A stretch of DNA of 64,000 nucleotides from Rhizobium rhizogenes (GTDB taxonomy: Bacteria; Pseudomonadota; Alphaproteobacteria; Rhizobiales; Rhizobiaceae). Of the stretch, positions 44,209-52,928 are shown one piece after another. The stretch spans positions 310,001 to 374,000 of the forward strand of contig NZ_CP019701.2 of assembly GCF_002005205.3 (NCBI RefSeq), written 5' to 3'. The position numbers and the translations under genes are program-made. Numbering within the stretch: position 1 is the first letter of the stretch; the number at the start of each line of letters is the position of its first letter. The notes below the pieces were generated by a model, which had not been told where the DNA came from, searched no databases, and worked only from the letters and a program-made list of their open reading frames with translations.

Positions 44209-44577
44209 ATGGCGATCCTCGCGCTCGACCATGTTCAATTGGCGATGCCGGCGGGCCGCGAAGATGAGGCGCGCGCTTTCTATGGCGGCCTGCTCGGCTT
44301 TGCGGAGCAGGCAAAGCCTGCCAATCTGGCCGCGCGCGGCGGGTGCTGGTTCAGCCGGAGTTCGATAAAACTGCATCTCGGCGTCGAGCAGGATTTCCGC
44401 CCGGCACGCAAAGCCCATCCGGCCTTTCTGGTCGATGATCTGGCAACCTTGCGAAAAACACTTGAAACAGCAGGCTGCCATGTGGTTGAGGATGAGCCGC
44501 TGGAAGGGTATCACCGGTTTTATGTCCATGATCCCTTCGGAAACCGCATCGAAATGATGCAGCCGCTCGAACCGTGA
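44209..44577 (+). CDS. VOC (glyoxalase/bleomycin resistance) family protein
   Basis: The 122-residue single-domain protein has the vicinal oxygen chelate fold. Two beta-alpha-beta-beta-beta modules are visible: LDHVQLAMPAGREDEARAFY...KLHLGVE, and AHPAFLVDDLATLRKTL...GYHRFYVHDPFGNRIEMMQ. Metal-ligand candidates are the His near residue 8, the His in KLHLG and the Glu in RIEMM. The substrate is unknown; options include dioxygenase, glyoxalase or resistance functions. It begins 4 bp after hisS stops and ends 16 bp before hisZ, so it is part of the same transcript. A role in histidine metabolism is not implied by sequence. Confidence 0.92.
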   Translation: MAILALDHVQLAMPAGREDEARAFYGGLLGFAEQAKPANLAARGGCWFSRSSIKLHLGVEQDFRPARKAHPAFLVDDLATLRKTLETAGCHVVEDEPLEGYHRFYVHDPFGNRIEMMQPLEP

Positions 44578-44593
44578 CGAAAAGTACCGTTCC

Positions 44594-45721
44594 ATGCCCC
44601 TGATCGACATGCCGGAATTTTCCGGCGAGCTACTGGAAGAATTCACCGCGCGCCGCACGAGCCGTGTGAACACGCCCGTCATCCAGCCCGCCGAACCGTT
44701 CCTGGATATGGCCGGCGAGGATTTGCGCCGCCGTATCTTCATGACGGAGAACGAAACGGGGACAAGCCTGTGCCTGCGTCCCGAATTCACCATTCCCGTC
44801 TGCCTGCGCCACATCGAGACGGCGACCGGCACACCGAAGCGTTATTCCTATCTCGGCGAAGTCTTCCGCCAGCGCCGTGAGGGTGCCAACGAGTTTTATC
44901 AGGCCGGCATCGAGGATCTCGGCGATACCGATATCGCTGCCGCCGATGCCCGTGCCGTCATCGACGCAACCGCCATATTGAAACGGCTGCTGCCCGGCCG
45001 GGCGCTCGCCGTCACGCTCGGCGACCAGCAGGTTTTCGAGGCGGTGGTTGCCGCCCTCGGCCTGCCGCTCGGCTGGCAGAAGCGGCTGGTGCAGGCTTTC
45101 GGCGATATGGCGCAGCTCGACGCGCTGCTGGAAAGCCTTGTGCATCCCAAGCCGATGACCGGCCTCGATGCCCGCGTCGCCGGCCTGCTGGCGACGGGCG
45201 ACGAGACGGTGCTGGTCGATTATCTCGATACGGTGATGCAGGAAACCGGCTATTCCACCAATGCCAGCCGCTCGCCGCAGGAAATCGCCCGCCGTCTGCG
45301 GGAGAAGCTGGCGCTCGCGGCCACGCGGCTGCCGGATGAAAGCTTTGCGCTGCTCAAGCAGTTCCTTGCCTTGAAGGCACCCCTGCCGCAGGCTTCGCAG
45401 GTTCTGGCTGATTTTGCCGCAAAGGCGAAGCTGAAACTGGATGGCGCGCTTTCCGCTTTCGACAAGCGTGTCGCAGCCCTTGCCAATGCCGGTGTCGATC
45501 TCGAAACCGTGACCTATGGCGCGGCCTTCGGTCGCCCGCTCGATTATTACACCGGCCTTGTCTTCGAGGTGGTGGAAGCGGGCGGCGACAGCGTGCTGGC
45601 CGGCGGCGGCCGTTTCGACCGGCTGCTGACCCTGCTCGGCGCACAGGAAAAAATCCCGGCTGTGGGCTTCTCGCTCTGGCTGGATCGTATCGAAGCGGTG
45701 CGCGGGAGCGACAAGCCATGA
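44594..45721 (+). CDS. hisZ: ATP phosphoribosyltransferase regulatory subunit
   Basis: HisZ is a catalytically dead HisRS paralogue that activates and gives histidine feedback to the short form of HisG. The 375-residue product has HisRS-like blocks ([56 protein letters not shown]) but no anticodon-binding domain. It overlaps hisG by 4 bp (ATGA), which fits a stoichiometric complex. The ATG at 44594 gives the usual N-terminus. It is co-transcribed with hisS, the VOC gene and hisG. Confidence 0.95.
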   Translation: MPLIDMPEFSGELLEEFTARRTSRVNTPVIQPAEPFLDMAGEDLRRRIFMTENETGTSLCLRPEFTIPVCLRHIETATGTPKRYSYLGEVFRQRREGANEFYQAGIEDLGDTDIAAADARAVIDATAILKRLLPGRALAVTLGDQQVFEAVVAALGLPLGWQKRLVQAFGDMAQLDALLESLVHPKPMTGLDARVAGLLATGDETVLVDYLDTVMQETGYSTNASRSPQEIARRLREKLALAATRLPDESFALLKQFLALKAPLPQASQVLADFAAKAKLKLDGALSAFDKRVAALANAGVDLETVTYGAAFGRPLDYYTGLVFEVVEAGGDSVLAGGGRFDRLLTLLGAQEKIPAVGFSLWLDRIEAVRGSDKP

Positions 45722-46410
45722 TCACCATCGCATTGCCCTCCAAGGGCCGGATGAAGGAAGATGCCTCCGCCGTTCTGGAACGCGCCGGGCTGAAAGTCGC
45801 GGCTGTCGGCAATGACCGTTCCTATCGCGGCCGCATCGAAGGGCGAGACGATATCGAAATCGCCTATCTGTCGGCTTCCGAGATCGCCCGCGAGATCGGC
45901 GCCGGCACGGTGGATTTCGGCGTGACGGGTGAAGATCTGGTGCGCGAGGGACTGACCAATGCCGATGCGCAGGTGGAATTCTGTGCCCGCCTCGGTTTCG
46001 GCCATGCGGACGTCGTGGTTGCCGTGCCGGAAATCTGGCTGGATGTGGACAGCATGGCCGATCTTGGCGATGTGGCCTCGGAATTCCGCGCCCGCCATGG
46101 CCGGAGACTGGCGATCGCCACCAAATATTGGCGGCTGACGCAGCAGTTCTTTTCGCGCCAGCACGGCATTCAGCTTTACCGCATCGTCGAAAGCCTTGGC
46201 GCGACCGAGGGTGCGCCGGCGGCGGGGCAGGCGGATATCATCGTCGATATAACCTCCACCGGCTCGACGCTGAAGGCCAACCATCTGAAAATCCTCTCCG
46301 ATGGCATCATCATCCGTTCGGAAGCCTGCTTCGTGCGTGCCCGCAAGCCGGAACATGATGGCGATGCGACGGTTCAGGAGATCGCCTCGCGCATAAGGGC
46401 GGCGGTCTGA
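45718..46410 (+). CDS. hisG: ATP phosphoribosyltransferase, short form
   Basis: HisG condenses ATP and PRPP in the first step of histidine synthesis. The 230-residue product is the short form, lacking the C-terminal regulatory ACT-like domain, and needs HisZ. It begins [15 protein letters not shown]. It contains [14 protein letters not shown] and the PRPP-binding loop [17 protein letters not shown] in place of the long-form signature. The start overlaps the hisZ stop. A bidirectional terminator follows within 12 bp of the stop. Confidence 0.97.
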   Translation: MITIALPSKGRMKEDASAVLERAGLKVAAVGNDRSYRGRIEGRDDIEIAYLSASEIAREIGAGTVDFGVTGEDLVREGLTNADAQVEFCARLGFGHADVVVAVPEIWLDVDSMADLGDVASEFRARHGRRLAIATKYWRLTQQFFSRQHGIQLYRIVESLGATEGAPAAGQADIIVDITSTGSTLKANHLKILSDGIIIRSEACFVRARKPEHDGDATVQEIASRIRAAV

Positions 46411-46421
46411 CGATAAAAAAC

Positions 46422-46453
46422 AAAAAGCCGCCGGAGCGATCCGGCGGCTTTTT
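46422..46453. terminator. bidirectional terminator between hisG and the DoxX gene
   Basis: Perfect 13-bp stem AAAAAGCCGCCGG / CCGGCGGCTTTTT with a 6-bp loop, serving both convergent transcripts. Confidence 0.93.
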
Positions 46454-46472
46454 GTTGGTCGATTTATTTGGC

Positions 46473-46919
46473 TTATGCGTGGGCAACAGCCGCGCGGCGC
46501 CGAGCGTCGATGGAATAGGCGCCGGGGCCGAAGGCGGCAAGCAGGATGTAAGCGCCGGCAAGGGTGATGTTCTTCACCATCATGATGCCGTTCAGCGTGT
46601 TGATCCAGCCAAGAGCCGGCTCAGGCCAGCCGGGAACGGCAACGGTGCCGCTGTGGAAAACCAGACCGGTGAAGACGCAGAAGACGGCAAGCGCCCAGGC
46701 GGCGATTTTGGTCTGGAAACCAACGAGAATGGCAAGACCGGCAACGAGTTCGAACAGGCCTGCGAGATAGGCAAGCGCGGTTGCGGCGGGCAGGCCGGCG
46801 CCGGTGATCATGCCGGCCGTGCCGGCCGGATCGGCGAGCTTGCCAAAGCCCGATGAGATGAAGATGAAGGAAAGCAGAATGCGGGCGATGAGAACGAGGA
46901 CGTTCTGGCTGCTGGACAT
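46473..46919 (-). CDS. DoxX family membrane protein
   Basis: The 148-residue inner-membrane protein has four helices, of the DoxX/YphA type. The hallmark SSGFGKLADP-like sequence (FISSGFGKLADPAGTAG) after helix 1 and LAGLFELVAGLAILVGF in helix 2 are present. DoxX proteins are linked to thiosulfate oxidation or to oxidative-stress membrane complexes in other bacteria; their role in rhizobia is unknown. The start is the ATG at 46919 with GGAGATAT upstream. About 100 bp upstream lies a palindrome, GAAGACAA-A-TTGTCTTC (47021-47037), that may bind a regulator. Confidence 0.92.
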   Translation of the reverse strand: MSSSQNVLVLIARILLSFIFISSGFGKLADPAGTAGMITGAGLPAATALAYLAGLFELVAGLAILVGFQTKIAAWALAVFCVFTGLVFHSGTVAVPGWPEPALGWINTLNGIMMVKNITLAGAYILLAAFGPGAYSIDARRRAAVAHA

Positions 46920-47020
46920 GGATATCTCCGGTGGATGATCGGCGTGTCGCCGGTTAACTGCAAGGCAATGTCTGGAGATATCAATGCCCGAAAATCACTC
47001 ATCTATAAAGATGAACGACA

Positions 47021-47037
47021 GAAGACAAATTGTCTTC
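47021..47037. promoter_or_regulatory. palindrome upstream of the DoxX gene
   Basis: GAAGACAA-A-TTGTCTTC has perfect 8-bp arms around a single base. It lies about 100 bp upstream of the DoxX start codon; a second small dyad CATC-TATAAA-GATG (about 47000-47013) is nearby. Probably an operator. Confidence 0.45.
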
Positions 47038-47072
47038 ATTTTGTGAACAATCTTCGGTCTCAACCGGCGTGG

Positions 47073-47492
47073 TCAGGCGGCGAAGCGGATATCTTCAAAC
47101 CGCGGAAACAGGAACAGCCCGGAAATCCAGCCCTGCTGGCCGCCTTCGAAGCCGGAGGATTCGCCCATGCAGATGACCGGCTGCCGCATTGCCGGCAAGA
47201 TGGAGACGCCGGTTGAAAAACAGAAGCGCGAGGGGGCGGTGGAAGCCTGCTCGAAAAGTTCAAGCACGCGCGCGTGGTCGCCACGGTCATAGCAGCGGAC
47301 CAGGCTGAGCAGTCCGCATTCGCCCGGCGGCAGGCCGTGCATGAAAGACGCGTGTTCGCCAAGCCGGATGACGCCGCTCGCAAGATCGCTGCTCCATTCC
47401 TCCGAAATAAAGAAATGCGACAGGGTTTGCGGATCGGGCATGGTCGCCGCAGCTCCGGGCAGAGCATCGTTGCGTCTTGATATCTCGAACAA
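47073..47492 (-). CDS. small PAS-like protein
   Basis: The product is about 139 residues and resembles stand-alone PAS-domain proteins of Rhizobiales. A core of strands and helices runs through WSSDLASGVIRLGEHASFMHG, GLLSLVRCYDRGDHARVLELF, SRFCFSTGVSI and RQPVICMGES to a terminal FLFPRFEDIRF. No output domain is attached, so it may act by partner binding. The start is uncertain: TTG at 47492 has GGGGGCG upstream, while the ATG at 47441 would give a shorter form of about 122 residues. It stands alone next to the gene-poor region before the repeat array. Confidence 0.7.
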   Translation of the reverse strand: MFEISRRNDALPGAAATMPDPQTLSHFFISEEWSSDLASGVIRLGEHASFMHGLPPGECGLLSLVRCYDRGDHARVLELFEQASTAPSRFCFSTGVSILPAMRQPVICMGESSGFEGGQQGWISGLFLFPRFEDIRFAA

Positions 47493-47970
47493 ATCGCGCC
47501 CCCGCTGAACATCGTGCCAGCGCCGCTATTTCCAAGCGTCGCCGTCAGATTGTACTTTCACCGCCATCCGCAGTTGGACGTATTTGCAAGCATCGAAACC
47601 CCTTCAATGCTTGCGTCCTGTCGCGGCACCCTTATGGGCGCTGACTTATAGTTTATTTTCCTCTACCGACAACAACCGATCAGTGAGAAAATCAAAAATA
47701 TTATGTATTCCTTCATCGCAATCGCGAAATATATGAAAAAAGACAACTAAATGTCGAACTTATAGGCCCGGAAATGCGGAATTCCGAGCCGCCGGCGATG
47801 GTGATTCGCCCATCTGGATGTCCCATTATTGCATGGGTCGCTGAAAACAAGCCGGCTAAAGTTACGGATGTCTCAAAAAGAGACAATATTTTGAAGCGAC
47901 GCCCGCCATTGCAGTTTGCAGGCTCCTGTATAGCCTGAATGCAAGTTGCTCCGTGGAATTTTTCAAAAGA
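47493..47970. other. gene-poor intergenic region
   Basis: About 478 bases with no supported gene. 47640-47760 is AT-rich and may hold the promoter of the PAS-like gene, which reads leftward. A dyad TGTCTC-AAAAA-GAGACA lies at 47869-47885, followed by ATATTTT. The only longer open frame here, on the minus strand, runs into the repeat array and has no family-like features. Confidence 0.5.
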
Positions 47971-48000
47971 AAAAGGGCGATCCGGAGACCGCCCTTTCTT
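47971..48000 (-). terminator. terminator copy 4 (farthest from groEL)
   Basis: AAAAGGGCGATCCGGAGACC then GCCCTTTCTT; on the minus strand AAAGGGCGGTC...GATCGCCCTTTT forms a stem with a T tail. The loop differs by one base from the other copies. Confidence 0.85.
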
Positions 48001-48090
48001 AATTCCGGTGACAGGACTGATTGGAAGTCCATGCCGCCTGTTTGGCGCGCTTGCGACGCCGGAGCGCTCGACGGGCATGGGCGGCAAACG

Positions 48091-48121
48091 AAAAAGGGCG
48101 ATCCGAAGACCGCCCTTTCTT
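48091..48121 (-). terminator. terminator copy 3
   Basis: Same hairpin as the one nearest groEL (stem AAAGGGCG / CGCCCTTT with GTCTTCGGAT loop region, T tail on the minus strand), 121 bp away from the next copy. Confidence 0.88.
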
Positions 48122-48211
48122 AATTCCGGTGACAGGACTGATTGGAAGTCCATGCCGCCCGTCCGGCGCGCTTGCGACGCCGGAGCGCTCGACGGGCATG
48201 GGCGGCAAACG

Positions 48212-48242
48212 AAAAAGGGCGATCCGAAGACCGCCCTTTCTT
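48212..48242 (-). terminator. terminator copy 2
   Basis: Identical hairpin to copy 3, one 121-bp period closer to groEL. Confidence 0.88.
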
Positions 48243-48332
48243 AATTCCGGTGACAGGACTGCTTGGAAGTCCATGCCGCCTGTCTGGCGCGCTTGCGACG
48301 CCGGACCGCTCGAAGGGCATGGGCGGCAAACG

Positions 48333-48363
48333 AAAAAGGGCGATCCGAAGACCGCCCTTTCTT
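48333..48363 (-). terminator. terminator of groEL (copy 1)
   Basis: The first hairpin after the groEL stop codon, 20 bp downstream of it. Stem AAAGGGCG / CGCCCTTT and TTTTT tail on the minus strand: a standard intrinsic terminator. Confidence 0.92.
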
Positions 48364-48383
48364 AATTCCGGTGACAGGACTGA

Positions 48384-50066
<1,683 letters not shown>

Positions 50067-50092
50067 TTAAGGAAACGATGGGTCGACTGAAA

Positions 50093-50389
50093 TCAGCCGA
50101 TGATGCCCATGATGTCGGCTTCCTTCATGATCAGAAGGTCTTCGCCGTTGAGCTTGACTTCGGTGCCCGACCACTTGCCGAACAGAACGCGGTCGCCAGC
50201 CTTGACGTCGAGAGCGACAACCTTGCCGGACTCGTCACGTGCGCCGGAACCGACGGCGACGATTTCGCCTTCCTGCGGCTTTTCCTTGGCGGTATCGGGA
50301 ATGATGATGCCGCCCTTGGTCTTGGCTTCGGATTCAACGCGACGAACGACGACGCGATCGTGAAGCGGGCGGAAATTGGTGCTTGTCAT
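50093..50389 (-). CDS. groES: co-chaperonin GroES
   Basis: GroES caps the GroEL ring during folding. The 98-residue product has the usual [15 protein letters not shown] start, the mobile loop [16 protein letters not shown] with the IIIP contact motif, and the roof and core blocks [14 protein letters not shown] and GEDLLIMKE. It is the first gene of the groESL operon. Control is well supported by sequence: a CIRCE operator at 50446-50472 and a heat-shock-type promoter at 50480-50508 lie upstream. This suggests combined HrcA repression and sigma-32 activation. Confidence 0.99.
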   Translation of the reverse strand: MTSTNFRPLHDRVVVRRVESEAKTKGGIIIPDTAKEKPQEGEIVAVGSGARDESGKVVALDVKAGDRVLFGKWSGTEVKLNGEDLLIMKEADIMGIIG

Positions 50390-50445
50390 TGCCTAATCCC
50401 TCGATCAAATGACTGCGCGAGCTTTTGGAACTCGCCTGATGGGTG

Positions 50446-50472
50446 TTAGCACTCTCCTTTATCGAGTGCCAG
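50446..50472 (-). promoter_or_regulatory. CIRCE element upstream of groES
   Basis: TTAGCACTC-N9-GAGTGCCAG matches the CIRCE consensus (TTAGCACTC-N9-GAGTGCTAA) perfectly in one arm and 7 of 9 in the other. It is the binding site of the HrcA repressor and lies about 60 bp upstream of the groES start codon, just after the predicted transcription start. Confidence 0.95.
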
Positions 50473-50479
50473 CGGAACC

Positions 50480-50508
50480 GAGATAAGGAGGGCTTCTGTC
50501 GGAGTCAA
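50480..50508 (-). promoter_or_regulatory. groESL heat-shock-type promoter
   Basis: On the minus strand, CTTGACT (-35) and CTTATCTCGG (-10 region) are separated by 17 bp between TTGACT and TATCTC. The -10 matches the alphaproteobacterial RpoH pattern CYTATYTnnG as I recall it. The start point would fall a few bases before the CIRCE element. Confidence 0.75.
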
Positions 50509-50756
50509 GAACGCCCTGTCTGAAAAATTTCATGGCTTATGGTTATCAGCGTTCCATGACAGAAATTTCCCATGCGCGGACGGGCGCGCAGACGTCGTTC
50601 TTTTTGCCCGTTGCGGCCGCATCGCATCTAAGGGGCATTTGTGTTCATGCTGCGCAGGCGGGCCAAGGACCGGCCTGGCGGCGCTTTTTTCCTTGCCATC
50701 GGCGTCCCGCTTTGCGATGTGACGCTCACCCTTTTCTCGCATCCGGAAAGCATCTC
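50509..50756. other. intergenic remainder upstream of the HAD gene
   Basis: Together with the groES control region this makes 367 bases without a gene. The frame of the HAD gene is open here from 50532, but the residues are not family-like. It must hold the HAD gene promoter; no clear repeat or RNA structure was seen. Confidence 0.45.
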
Positions 50757-51605
50757 ATGGCCCATCGCATTCTCACCCTCGGCGAAATCACTGATGGGTT
50801 CGACGTTATTCTTTCGGATGTCTGGGGCGTGCTGCACAATGGCGTCAGCGCCTTTCCGGATGCGGCGGTTGCACTGCGGGAAGCGCGCAACGCCGGCAAG
50901 ACGGTGGTGCTCATCACCAATTCGCCGCGCCCCGCTCCCGGCGTCATTGCCCAGCTGCGCGTTCTCGGCGTACCGGATGAGGCCTATGATCGCATCATCA
51001 CATCCGGCGACGTCACCCGCGGCCTGATCGCGGAAGGCCCGAAAAAAGTCTTCCTGCTCGGCCCGGAGCGGGACATGCCGCTGCTTGACGGCCTCGATGT
51101 CGAGCGCGTCGGCGAGGCGGAAGCGCAGTCCGTGGTCTGCACCGGCTTTTTCGATGACGAGACGGAAACGCCCGAGGATTATACCGAAATGCTCAAGGGC
51201 TTCATTGCCCGCAACGTGCCGATGATCTGCGCCAATCCCGATCTGGTGGTGGAGCGCGGAGAGCGCATCATTCCCTGCGCCGGCGCCATGGCGGCCTATT
51301 ACGAACAGCTCGGCGGCGAGGTCCGCATTGCCGGCAAGCCGCATGCGCCGATCTATGAGGCCTGCCTTGCGGCGGCCAAAGAGGTGCGCGGCACCTTCGC
51401 CAAGGATCGCGTGCTTGCCATCGGCGACGGCATGCCGACGGATGTGAAGGGCGCGATTGCGAGCGGCCTCAACCTTCTTTATATCAGCGGCGGCATTCAC
51501 GCCGCCGAATACACGCTGAACGGCCAAACGGACGAGGCGCTTCTCAACGCCTATCTCAAGGGGCAGGGCGCGGCTCCCGGCTGGTGGATGCCCCGTCTTG
51601 CCTGA
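50757..51605 (+). CDS. HAD superfamily class IIA hydrolase (TIGR01459-like)
   Basis: The product is 282 residues and cytoplasmic. Motif I is LSDVWGVLHNG, where Trp stands in place of the second Asp of the usual DxD, a trait of the TIGR01459 group of alphaproteobacterial HAD proteins. Motif II is VLITNSPRP, and motif IV is AIGDGMPTDVKGA. The C2 cap (LVVERGERIIPCAGAMAAYY, GKPHAPIYE) is of the NagD type. The substrate is unknown. The missing general-acid Asp could lower or alter phosphatase activity. The ATG at 50757 has GGAAAG upstream and begins the conserved part. ribF follows 62 bp later, in the same direction. Confidence 0.92.
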   Translation: MAHRILTLGEITDGFDVILSDVWGVLHNGVSAFPDAAVALREARNAGKTVVLITNSPRPAPGVIAQLRVLGVPDEAYDRIITSGDVTRGLIAEGPKKVFLLGPERDMPLLDGLDVERVGEAEAQSVVCTGFFDDETETPEDYTEMLKGFIARNVPMICANPDLVVERGERIIPCAGAMAAYYEQLGGEVRIAGKPHAPIYEACLAAAKEVRGTFAKDRVLAIGDGMPTDVKGAIASGLNLLYISGGIHAAEYTLNGQTDEALLNAYLKGQGAAPGWWMPRLA

Positions 51606-51667
51606 GGTGCCTTGCCTGAGTGGCGTCTCGGCTGAGGAATAGCTGGCGCAGGAATGGATCGATTGCC

Positions 51668-52648
51668 ATGACCGTCTTTCACCGCAATGAAAAAAAGGAG
51701 CCGCTGCCGGAAGCTCTTCGCGGCGGCGTCATCGCCATCGGCAATTTCGACGGCGTGCATCGCGGCCACCGGGCCGTGCTGGATCGTGCCCTGGAGCTGG
51801 CGGAAGCCCGTGGCGTTCCCGCGCTGGTGCTGACTTTCGAGCCGCATCCCCGTTCCATCTTCCGTCCCGATACGCCGGTCTTTCGCCTCACGCCCGCGCC
51901 ACTCAAGGCGCGCATCCTTGAGGCCATCGGTTTCCGCTCCGTCATCGAATATCCCTTCGACCGGGAATTTTCGCAGCGCTCGGCGGAGGAATTCGTCCAG
52001 TCCATTCTGGTCGACTGGCTTCACGCCAGCGCTGTCGTCACCGGCTTCGATTTTCATTTCGGCAAGGGCCGCGAAGGCGGGCCGGCATTTCTGATGGAGG
52101 CCGGCAAACGCCATGGCTTCGACGTGACGCTGGTGGATGCCTTCCGCGACGAGGGCGCGGATGTCGTCTCCTCCAGCCGGATTCGCTCGCTTTTGTGCGA
52201 AGGCGATGTGGCCGGCGCCGCCGGCCTGCTCGGTTATCGCTTCACGGTGGAAAGCGAGGTCATCGGTGGCCAGAAGCTCGGTCGCACGCTGGGTTATCCC
52301 ACCGCCAACATGGCGCTGGCGCCGGAAACGGAACTGAAGGCCGGCATCTATGCCGTGCGGTTCCGCCGCCCGGACGGTTCGATCCGCGATGGCGTGGCAA
52401 GCTTCGGTTACCGCCCGACCGTCACTGAAAACGGTGCGGCGCTGCTCGAAACATTCGTCTTCGATTTTTCCGGCGATCTCTATGGCGAGGTCTGTTCGGT
52501 CTCCTTCTTCGGGCACCTGCGCGATGAACTGAAATTCGACGGTCTCGATCCGCTCGTCGCCCAGATCAGGCGCGATGAAGAAGAGGCGAGGGCGATGTTA
52601 TCGGGCGTGCGCCCGCTCAGCGAACTGGACGCCAGGATCGCGTTCTGA
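51668..52648 (+). CDS. ribF: bifunctional riboflavin kinase / FAD synthetase
   Basis: RibF makes FMN from riboflavin and then FAD from FMN. The 326-residue product has an N-terminal nucleotidyltransferase domain with GNFDGVHRGH (25-34), TFEPHPRS and VVTGFDFHFGKGREG. The C-terminal kinase domain has LGRTLGYPTANM, the substrate loop, and GVASFGYRPTV with the catalytic-site glutamate in LLETFVFDF. Length is typical. The ATG at 51668 is used. A small hairpin TGACCGG-CCGGTCA spans the stop codon (52646-52665). It is co-directional with the HAD gene and ileS. Confidence 0.96.
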   Translation: MTVFHRNEKKEPLPEALRGGVIAIGNFDGVHRGHRAVLDRALELAEARGVPALVLTFEPHPRSIFRPDTPVFRLTPAPLKARILEAIGFRSVIEYPFDREFSQRSAEEFVQSILVDWLHASAVVTGFDFHFGKGREGGPAFLMEAGKRHGFDVTLVDAFRDEGADVVSSSRIRSLLCEGDVAGAAGLLGYRFTVESEVIGGQKLGRTLGYPTANMALAPETELKAGIYAVRFRRPDGSIRDGVASFGYRPTVTENGAALLETFVFDFSGDLYGEVCSVSFFGHLRDELKFDGLDPLVAQIRRDEEEARAMLSGVRPLSELDARIAF

Positions 52649-52928
52649 CCGGGTAAGGCCGGTCAGCCCCTGTTCCGGCCGATATTGCCGTCGCTTTTCT
52701 CTTCCTTTTTGCCGGAAAACCGCATAAACAACCGGCCATGTCCCAATACCGGTTGATGTTTAAAACTCAGATTGGCCGAATTATTGGCCCGGCCTTCCGC
52801 CCGCTCTGACGAGCCGGAAGGTCCGGGATTTTGGCGCTTGTCATGACTTTGGTCATGGCGCTTTCCGTATTTGCCCTCTTTGAAATTGAGACGGCGCGAC
52901 CGACACGGCGCGCAACAACGGTACGATT

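Larger units (their letters stand above)
47971..48383 (-). repeat. 121-bp tandem repeat array containing copies of the groEL 3' end
   Basis: The block from AATTCCGGTGACAGGACTGA onward recurs at 48001, 48122, 48243 and 48364, a period of exactly 121 bp. Each unit, read on the groEL strand, holds a copy of the last groEL codons (GGMDF) with the stop TAA changed to CAA, then the same 3' untranslated stretch and the same intrinsic terminator. A spacer of about 50 bp follows, and it differs slightly between copies. The fourth block is the genuine groEL end. Copies differ at only a few positions, so the array is recent or kept uniform. Confidence 0.93.

Noticed and set aside
47971..48383. CRISPR array
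   Set aside because: The unit is 121 bp and repeated throughout, with no short repeat alternating with unique spacers and no cas genes nearby.
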